DNA of 35,724 nucleotides from Actinomycetales bacterium UBA1416 (GTDB taxonomy: Bacteria; Actinomycetota; Actinomycetes; Actinomycetales; Actinomycetaceae). The notes under the pieces were generated by a model. The model was not told the DNA's origin and did not search any database. It saw nothing but the letters and a program-made list of their open reading frames with translations. Both the position numbers and the translations under genes were made by a program. Shown one piece after another: positions 30,540-35,724 of this stretch; the stretch's first letter is position 1, and each line of letters begins with the position of its first letter. The stretch is taken from the NCBI GenBank assembly GCA_002304945.1, contig DBPQ01000034.1, positions 447-36,170 of the forward strand. The letters run 5' to 3'.

Positions 30540-31937
30540 ATGGCATACCTTCCAAAATCCCTGCGGGACCGGGTCACCGGGTCCCGCCTGCGCGCCCGGG
30601 ACTCCGTGACGGTCGCCCCCCGCCTCCGTGATCCTGCCGAGGCGGAGGCAGTCGCCCGCGCGAACAACGCCCCCGAGCTGCAGGTGCCGTGGAGCGTGCG
30701 CGTGTTCGCGGCCTGGTCGTGGCGGGTCATCCTGATCCTCGCGCTGCTGGCGATCGTCGTGCTGCTGCTGGTGCAGCTGAAGAACGTCGTGATCCCCATC
30801 CTGGTGGCGGTGGTGCTCACCGTGCTGGCCCAGCCGATGTCCTCTTTCCTGGAGCGGAAGCTGCGCTTCCCACCCATCCTCGCGGCGCTCACCACCGTGG
30901 TGCTCGGGGTCATGTTCATCGTCGCGCTGCTCTCCGTGGCGAGCCGCAGCATCATGGCGGGCTTCTCGGACCTCTCGGCGAAGGCGGGGGCGGGGTTCGG
31001 CTCCCTGCTCGACTGGCTCGCCCACGGGCCGCTGGGCATCGACCAGGCCCAGATCGACGGCTGGCTCGACCAGCTCACCTCCGCCCTCCAGGACAACTCC
31101 GGCATGCTCGCGAACGGGGCACTGTCCATCACCAGCTCGATCGGGAACATCGCGGCCGGCACGGCGGTGGTCCTGTTCCTCACCGTGTTCTTCCTCAAGG
31201 ACGGCCGGCGGCTCTGGGTCTGGTGCGTGCGCCTGCTCCCCCGCGGATGGCGCGAACCCGTGCACGAGGCCTCGATCCGGGGCTGGGTGACCCTGCGGGG
31301 TTACACCAAGTCCACGATCCTCGTGGCCCTCATCGACGCGATCGGCATCGGCGTGGGTGCCGCCCTGCTCGGGGTCCCACTCGCCCTGCCCCTCGCCCTC
31401 CTCGTGTTCCTCGGCGCGTTCATCCCGATCGTCGGTGCGTTCCTGACCGGCTCGGTGGCCGTGCTGGTCGCGCTCGTGGACAAGGGCGTGGTCACCGCGC
31501 TGCTCATGTTCGGCGTGGTGATCCTCGTGCAGCAGATCGAGGGCAACGTGCTCCAGCCCTGGATCATGAGCAACAACGTGGCCCTCCACCCCGTTGCCGT
31601 GGTGCTCGGGGTGGCCGGGGGCACGTACGTCGCCGGCATCACGGGCGCGGTGTTCGCCGTGCCGATCATGGCGTTCCTCAACACCGTGGGGCTCTACCTC
31701 TCCGGGCACGACACCGCCCCCGCCCTCGCGACCGCTGCCACACGCCCCGGGGGCCCACCCGGCACCCTCGACCGCCAGATCCGTGCCTCCTACGGGTACG
31801 CAGAGGAGCCGGACGACAGCGCGGCCGGGAACGAGGAGGCTCCCGAGACCGCCACCATGGACGACGGCGCCGCCGAGTCCGTGGACCGGGCGGCGCCGTC
31901 GTCGGAGGACGGGGACGTCACTCCTGGAAGGGCGTGA
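30540..31937 (+). CDS. AI-2E family transporter (TqsA/UPF0118-like permease)
   Basis: A 465-residue membrane protein with about eight helices of the AI-2E (UPF0118) family. Known members export autoinducer-2 (TqsA) or act as sodium/proton antiporters, so the substrate is open. Visible are the early helix pair (about 60-115), a large soluble segment, and the late conserved region LRGYTKSTILVALIDAIGIG and VQQIEGNVLQPWIMSNNVAL. The C-terminal 70 residues are an acidic hydrophilic tail encoded partly by a perfect 15-bp inverted repeat. The ATG at 30540 (MAYLPKSLRDRV) was preferred; a TTG 27 bases upstream is also in frame. The 3' end overlaps greA by 20 bases in convergent orientation. Confidence 0.88.
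   Translation: MAYLPKSLRDRVTGSRLRARDSVTVAPRLRDPAEAEAVARANNAPELQVPWSVRVFAAWSWRVILILALLAIVVLLLVQLKNVVIPILVAVVLTVLAQPMSSFLERKLRFPPILAALTTVVLGVMFIVALLSVASRSIMAGFSDLSAKAGAGFGSLLDWLAHGPLGIDQAQIDGWLDQLTSALQDNSGMLANGALSITSSIGNIAAGTAVVLFLTVFFLKDGRRLWVWCVRLLPRGWREPVHEASIRGWVTLRGYTKSTILVALIDAIGIGVGAALLGVPLALPLALLVFLGAFIPIVGAFLTGSVAVLVALVDKGVVTALLMFGVVILVQQIEGNVLQPWIMSNNVALHPVAVVLGVAGGTYVAGITGAVFAVPIMAFLNTVGLYLSGHDTAPALATAATRPGGPPGTLDRQIRASYGYAEEPDDSAAGNEEAPETATMDDGAAESVDRAAPSSEDGDVTPGRA
31860..31903. terminator. 15-bp perfect inverted repeat inside the 3' end of the permease gene
   Basis: GACGACGGCGCCGCC (31860-31874) pairs with GGCGGCGCCGTCGTC (31889-31903) around a 14-base loop. It lies within the permease coding tail and 15 bases past the greA stop on the other strand, so it is well placed to end greA transcripts. 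No U-tract. Confidence 0.6.
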
Positions 31938-32400
31938 CCTCCAGGAGTTCCACCTCGAAGGTCTTGCCGTTGGGGGCCTCGTAGCTCACCGTGTCGCCGG
32001 CCTTGCGGCCGCTGATGGCGCTGCCGAGGGGGGAACTCTCCGAGAAGACCTCGATCTGGAGGTCGGGTGCGCCCTCGCGGGAGCCGAGGAGGAAGGTCTT
32101 CTTCACGCCGGCGATGGTCGCGGTGATCACCATGCCGGGCTCGACGATGCCGTCGTCCGGGGGAGCCTCGCCGATCTTGGCGTTGCGCAGCAGGTCGGTG
32201 AGCTGGGCGATCCGCGCCTCCTGCTTCGCCTGCTCCTCACGCGCCGCGTGGTAGCCGCCGTTCTCCTTGAGGTCTCCCTCCTGGCGGGCGGAATCGATCT
32301 TGTCCGCGATCTCCGCACGGCCCTCGGTCATCAGGTGCTCGAGCTCAGCGTTGAGCCGGTCATAGGCGTCCTGGGTCAACCAGGTGTTCGGCTGTGACAC
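31918..32400 (-). CDS. greA: transcription elongation factor GreA
   Basis: Rescues backtracked RNA polymerase by stimulating transcript cleavage. The 160-residue protein has the N-terminal coiled coil with WLTQDAYDRLNAELEHLMTE and the tip acidic motif ARQEGDLKENGGYHAAREEQ (about 39-58), where the conserved Asp and Glu sit. It then has the C-terminal FKBP-like domain with SSPLGSAISGRKAGDTVSYE. The start is the GTG at 32400 (VSQPNTWL), which has GGGGAGGAC ahead of it; an ATG 15 bases upstream lies over this site. It sits next to DUF4307 and mca as in other actinobacteria (Rv1080c-Rv1082). Its leader contains an intrinsic terminator. Confidence 0.95.
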   Translation of the reverse strand: MSQPNTWLTQDAYDRLNAELEHLMTEGRAEIADKIDSARQEGDLKENGGYHAAREEQAKQEARIAQLTDLLRNAKIGEAPPDDGIVEPGMVITATIAGVKKTFLLGSREGAPDLQIEVFSESSPLGSAISGRKAGDTVSYEAPNGKTFEVELLEVTPFQE

Positions 32401-32420
32401 TTGTCCTCCCCTCACGAATG

Positions 32421-32455
32421 CAACAAGAAAACCGGGTTCGTCTGGGCGAACCCGG
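32421..32455 (-). terminator. intrinsic terminator in the greA leader / after the DUF4307 gene
   Basis: On the minus strand CCGGGTTCG pairs perfectly with CGAACCCGG (32432-32455, loop of six) and is followed at once by TTTTCTTGTTG (32421-32431). This is the only hairpin in the window with a classic U-rich tail on the expected strand. It lies 25 bases after the DUF4307 stop and 21 before the greA ribosome binding region. Confidence 0.8.
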
Positions 32456-32469
32456 CCTGTGAAGCATTT

Positions 32470-32475
32470 ATGTTA
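32470..32475 (-). promoter_or_regulatory. candidate -10 element of greA upstream of the terminator
   Basis: On the minus strand TAACAT sits in an AT-rich patch (TAACATAAATG) just after the DUF4307 stop, with CTGATC (32493-32498) 17 bases upstream as a possible -35. Transcription would start near 32463, so the terminator hairpin would fall in the greA leader. Confidence 0.45.
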
Positions 32476-32480
32476 CCACG

Positions 32481-32885
32481 TCACTCCTCGAGGATCAGGC
32501 AGTCCCCGACCGTTGCGCCGGTCGCAGGCTGGATCGTGGCCACCGACGTCGTGACCGAACTGGGGGACTCGACGACCGGGCCCACCGTCACTTCCTTCAC
32601 GCCCACCTCGGTGAGGTTCTCGGTGAAGGCGCGCACCGTGCAGCTCACGGTGGAACCCTCGGTGGCGGTCAGGTTGAAGGTGACACTGACCTCGGAATCG
32701 GACACCACGGTGAGGGCCACGCCCTCTGCGCTGGCCGACGGCGCCCGGAGGGCGATCACCTGCCACACCAGCCAGGCCGCCGTGAGGACCACCAGGAGGC
32801 CCGCGACGATCGCGATGTTCCGGCGGTCCGTCTGGTGGGCGCCGTAGCGGCGGCGGAGGTACTCGGCCTGGCTGAGTTCGGACAT
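32481..32885 (-). CDS. DUF4307 membrane protein
   Basis: A 134-residue protein of the DUF4307 family (Rv1081c-like), unknown function. The short N-terminus (MSELSQAEYLRRRYGAH) is cytoplasmic, one membrane helix spans about 24-46, and the remaining beta-rich part would lie outside. Two Cys (CTVRAF and GDCLILEE) in the outer domain could form a disulfide. The gene lies divergent from mca and upstream of greA, an order conserved in actinobacteria. It looks leaderless (GACAAT six bases before the ATG). Confidence 0.88.
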   Translation of the reverse strand: MSELSQAEYLRRRYGAHQTDRRNIAIVAGLLVVLTAAWLVWQVIALRAPSASAEGVALTVVSDSEVSVTFNLTATEGSTVSCTVRAFTENLTEVGVKEVTVGPVVESPSSVTTSVATIQPATGATVGDCLILEE

Positions 32886-32891
32886 GGGGCC

Positions 32892-32897
32892 ATTGTC
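32892..32897 (-). promoter_or_regulatory. -10 element of a probable leaderless DUF4307 promoter
   Basis: On the minus strand GACAAT followed by GGCCCC leads directly into the ATG at 32885, matching the arrangement before the ftsB-like gene. Confidence 0.5.
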
Positions 32898-33040
32898 CCT
32901 CACGGGTGGAGGGCGGGACCACCTGGTGCGGCGCGCAGCCGGACAGGTGCCGGGTGGCGCGCGACGCGGCTCCTGGGCGATCATGGGCGCTGAGCCACGG
33001 GGAGACGTTCCCTGGCGGAATCCAGCGGGAGGACGAAGGC

Positions 33041-33946
33041 ATGAGACTGCTCTCGGTGCACGCGCACCCGGACGACGAGTCCTCGAAGGGCGCGGCCACC
33101 GCGGCGCGGTACGTGGCCGAGGGTCACCGCGTGCGAGTGGTCACGTGCACCGGAGGGGAGCGCGGCGACATCCTCAATCCCCGGTACGAGCCGGTCCCCG
33201 CGGCGGACCTGGCGGAGATCCGGAGGGCGGAGATGGCGGCCGCCGCCGCCGCGCTGGGCGTGGAGCACGCCTGGCTCGGTTTCGTGGACTCCGGCCTCCC
33301 GGAGGGGGATCCCCTTCCGCCACTGCCCGACGGCTGCTTCGCCCTCCAGCCCTACGAGGTCACGGTTCCCGCGCTGGTGGCGCAGCTGCGGGAGTTCCGG
33401 CCGCACGTCGTCGTCACGTACAACGAGCAGGGCGGCTACCCGCACCCGGACCACGTCATGACCCACCACGTGACGATGCGGGCGGTGGAGGCGGCTGCGG
33501 ACCCCGAGTTCGGCGACGGCGAACCCTGGCTGGTCCAGAAGGTGTACTACGACGTCGCGTTCTCCCACGCGCGCATCGAGGCGGCCCACGCCGCGATCCT
33601 CGCCGCGGGTGGCGAGTCCCCGTACGCCGAGTGGATCGCCCGCATGGAACGGCGTGAGCAACGGCCCGTCACCGCGCGGGTCCACGCCGCCGAGTACTTC
33701 CCCCACCGCGACGCGGCCCTTCGCGCCCACGCCACCCAGGTGGACCCGGAGGGATTCTTCTTCCACTTCCCCCGGCACATCGAGCGGGAGGTGTGGCCCG
33801 TGGAGGAGTTCGAGCTGGCGCGCACCCGTGTGCCCACCACCCCCTTCGAGGATGACCTCTTCGCCGGCGTCGTCGAGGACGGCGCGGGAGTGAGCGTGGA
33901 CTGGCTCGAGATCGGCGCCGATGGGGGAGCGTCGCGTCACCCCTGA
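33041..33946 (+). CDS. mca: mycothiol S-conjugate amidase
   Basis: Zinc amidase that cleaves mycothiol S-conjugates of toxins into a mercapturic acid (exported) and GlcN-Ins (recycled), the actinobacterial counterpart of glutathione detoxification. The 301-residue protein has the zinc motif HAHPDDESSKGAAT, with His9, Asp12 and the downstream His138 in YPHPDH. SSKGAA with Lys16 favours Mca over the deacetylase MshB. VVTYNEQGGYPHPDHVMTHH is strongly conserved. The ATG at 33041 follows GGGAGGACGAAGGC. It is divergent from DUF4307 and upstream of the small membrane protein gene, as in Rv1082-Rv1083. Confidence 0.94.
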   Translation: MRLLSVHAHPDDESSKGAATAARYVAEGHRVRVVTCTGGERGDILNPRYEPVPAADLAEIRRAEMAAAAAALGVEHAWLGFVDSGLPEGDPLPPLPDGCFALQPYEVTVPALVAQLREFRPHVVVTYNEQGGYPHPDHVMTHHVTMRAVEAAADPEFGDGEPWLVQKVYYDVAFSHARIEAAHAAILAAGGESPYAEWIARMERREQRPVTARVHAAEYFPHRDAALRAHATQVDPEGFFFHFPRHIEREVWPVEEFELARTRVPTTPFEDDLFAGVVEDGAGVSVDWLEIGADGGASRHP

Positions 33947-33967
33947 GGGGCCTGCACCACTCAGGGG
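33940..33967 (+). terminator. candidate hairpin at the mca stop
   Basis: CCCCTGA (33940-33946, including the stop codon) can pair with TCAGGGG (33961-33967). GAGGGG is repeated three times between 33944 and 33992. Modest stem, no U-tract. Confidence 0.35.
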
Positions 33968-34043
33968 CACCCCGCGCCACCTGTGAGGGGCCGCTCGCGC
34001 GTCACCGCCGCCGGCAGATGCGCACGGACGCGCCCGGACGCGT

Positions 34044-34049
34044 CACAAT
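34044..34049 (+). promoter_or_regulatory. -10 element of a probable leaderless promoter
   Basis: CACAAT ends six bases before the ATG at 34056, again followed by GGG as in the other ACAATGG promoters. Confidence 0.45.
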
Positions 34050-34055
34050 GGGACC

Positions 34056-34403
34056 ATGCTGTTCACCGAGACCCCTGCCGCCGACCTCGACAAGGCGTGG
34101 GTGGTGAGCCCCGGCATCGAGGGCTTCATCATGTTCATGGTGCTCGCCCTCGCGGGCTGGTTCCTGATCGCCTCGATGCTCCGGCACATCCGCCGCGCGA
34201 ACTTCCGCGCCGAGGAACGGGAGGCCGAGCTCTACGGCCCGGCTGATGGCGGCTCAGGAGCCCCCGGCGGCGACGACGTGTCGGTCACCCCCGGGGGAGA
34301 CGCGGTCACCACCGCCGGCGACGACGTCGCCACCCCCGGGTGGTCGAGGCCGGCCGACGGGACGGCGCCCTCCGCTGGAGCACCGTCCTCGCCGGCGAGC
34401 TGA
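34056..34403 (+). CDS. small single-span membrane protein next to mca (Rv1083-like position)
   Basis: A 115-residue protein with one membrane helix (about 24-42, GFIMFMVLALAGWFLIASML), then a basic RHIRRANFRAEEREAELYG segment and a Gly/Ala/Asp/Pro-rich disordered tail of about 55 residues. Function unknown. Its position right after mca and its size match the small membrane protein found there in other actinobacteria. The stop abuts the stop of ppk2 with no base between (convergent). Confidence 0.8.
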   Translation: MLFTETPAADLDKAWVVSPGIEGFIMFMVLALAGWFLIASMLRHIRRANFRAEEREAELYGPADGGSGAPGGDDVSVTPGGDAVTTAGDDVATPGWSRPADGTAPSAGAPSSPAS

Positions 34404-35531
34404 TCAGCCCTTCTTCTTCCCGGACTTCCTGTTCCCGGCCTTCTTGCCCTTGCCGGACTTCTTCCCGGACTTCTTCTTCGGCTTCGTGCGGTCCGCGTCC
34501 TTCTTCTCGGACGGGCCGGTGCCGGACTTCCCCGGTTCGGCGTCGTCGCCCTCGGCGAGTTCGATGACCTCGGTGACCGCGTCGCGGTGCTCGGCGATCT
34601 CCTCGCGCACCTCGGGGACCTTCTCGGCCGCGTTCACCTCGGCCTCCGCGAGGGTCTCGGGTGTCATGGTCGCAGCAAGCTTCCGCTTCTGGGTCTCCAC
34701 CTGCCAGCGCACCCTCGGCCAGGTGAGTTCCATGGCGGCGAGCGCCTGGGTGAGCAACTCGGTGACGGCGAGCCGGGCGTACCACTTGCGGTCCGCGGGG
34801 ATCACGTGCCACGGGGCCGCGTCGGTCGAGGTCTTCGCGAGCATGTCCGCGTAGACGGCCTGGTAGGCGTCCCACTTGGAGCGGGTCACGAGGTCGTTCG
34901 TGGAGTACTTCCAGTGCTTGTCCGGCCGGTCGAGGCGTTCCATCAGCCGGAGGCCCTGCTCCTCGTGGGACACCATCATGGCAACCTACACGATCGTGGT
35001 CCCGGCCGCCATGACCTCCTTCTCGAACTCGAGGATCTCGGCGAATCGCTCATCCCAGTCCACGTCGGCGAGTTCATCGACTCGTACCACGAGCACGTCC
35101 TCGTAGTGGGACCGGTCGAAGATCCCGATCTGGCCCGGTGCGGGAAGCGCGTTGCGGATGCGCCACAGGTAGTGGTGGGAGCGCTCCTCCTCGGTGGGCA
35201 CGCCGAAGTTCCGGATGGCGAGGCCCTGCGGGTCCATCATGCCGGCCACGTGCCGGATGATGCCGCCCTTGCCGGCGGTGTCGAGGCCCTGGACCACCAG
35301 GAGGACAGACTTCTCGCTGCCGCTCCTCGCCTGGGCGAAGAGCCTCTCCTGCATCTCGGACAGGAGATCGCCCCGCTCCTTCAGGAACGCCTTGCCGGCG
35401 GTCTTCCCGGCCTCCCACCCCGGGGTGGCCGCCCGGTCGAACTCTGCGAGGTCGAAACCCTCGCCCACCCGGAGGTGGTCCGCCGGGTCGGACACCCAGC
35501 CTGCGCCGTTCGCGGCGTCGTCCTTGGCCAT
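34404..35531 (-). pseudogene. ppk2: polyphosphate kinase 2, interrupted by an in-frame amber codon
   Basis: PPK2-family enzymes transfer phosphate between polyphosphate and nucleotides. The first part (34986-35531) encodes 181 residues with Walker A GLDTAGKGG (82-90), lid residues EEERSHHYLWRI and Walker B IFDRSHYEDVLVVRV. Then TAG appears at 34986-34988, after AAGTTIV. The same frame continues VAMMVSHEEQGLRLMERLDR and through WHVIPADRKWY to a stop at 34404, with a Lys-rich tail. Family members have Lys at the TAG position (TIVKVAM...), so one A-to-T change explains it. Both halves show no other decay. ATG codons at 34974-34979 might allow restart of the second half. Start at 35531 follows AAGGGAG. 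Confidence 0.85.
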
Positions 35532-35665
35532 GTTGCTCCCTTCTCTCTGCCGGCAACGCTAGCCGAGAGTGGGAGTGCTCACACCCGGGAGCCCCCGCGA
35601 TGTGGCGAGACTTCGCGGCGGCGGGAGTTCGCATCCCCCCACAAGAGCGTACGCACAACGAGCCT

Positions 35666-35683
35666 GCGCCCGCTGTTGGGCGC
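35666..35683. repeat. small hairpin upstream of ppk2
   Basis: GCGCCC and GGGCGC flank GCTGTT. The stretch 35532-35724 otherwise holds only the ppk2 ribosome binding site and a weak TAGCGT (minus strand) as possible -10; no gene is evident up to the window edge. Confidence 0.4.
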
Positions 35684-35724
35684 GGAGAGGGTATCAGCGC
35701 CTCCCGACGGCGCACGCAGGACGA

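Noticed and set aside
34986..34988. TAG in ppk2 as a pyrrolysine codon
   Set aside because: Pyrrolysine use is not expected in this group, no pyl gene or CUA tRNA is visible, and a simple Lys-to-stop change explains it.

Overview
The window is very GC-rich and gene-dense. Start codons are often GTG, and many genes overlap by four bases (ATGA or GTGA). The gene content points to an actinobacterium, most likely of the order Micrococcales. The main reasons are a mycothiol-conjugate amidase next to greA and a DUF4307 gene, and the conserved run mfd / SurA-like lipoprotein / mazG / eno / ftsB-like / DUF501 / ppx, an actinobacterial order close to that of Mycobacterium. I cannot name a genus with confidence. 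The genes look like chromosomal housekeeping. I see no insertion sequence, prophage, CRISPR array or replication origin, and no gene-free stretch exceeds 300 bases (the longest is 5038-5320).

Layout: (1) 1-5037: the end of an upstream gene, ispE (isoprenoid precursors), an ABC-F ATPase, a eukaryotic-type UDP-glucose pyrophosphorylase, and a HepT/MntA toxin-antitoxin pair of visibly lower GC. (2) 5038-10542: a perfect 18-bp-arm palindrome, galK, then a leftward block with a MarR regulator, a TetR-ATPase-permease exporter operon and a stand-alone prepilin peptidase. (3) 10645-14467: tRNA-Gln, then glmU-prs-rplY-pth, i.e. cell-wall sugar nucleotide, PRPP and translation functions. (4) 14464-17200: a half-size ABC exporter coupled to pth, and a ZIP metal transporter. 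(5) 17260-25758: the mfd-to-ppx housekeeping run. (6) 25850-30452: an NhaD-like antiporter, a tRNA with anticodon UAA, a Bax-inhibitor-like membrane protein, an FKBP isomerase, a DinB/DUF664 protein and MsrA. (7) 30540-35531: an AI-2E-type permease, greA, DUF4307, mca, a small membrane protein, and a polyphosphate kinase 2 gene broken by an in-frame amber codon.

The points most worth following: GlmU ends right after the degraded acetyltransferase active-site region, with Arg at the catalytic His position, and still overlaps prs cleanly. The tRNA with anticodon UAA has a short class I variable loop instead of the long leucine arm. ppk2 carries a TAG exactly where the family has Lys, with perfect homology continuing in the same frame. 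rplY and greA have structured leaders, the greA one holding a full intrinsic terminator. At least nine genes have a -10-like hexamer 6-9 nt before the start codon and look leaderless.

All calls were made by reading the sequence and from knowledge of the families; no database search or folding program was run.
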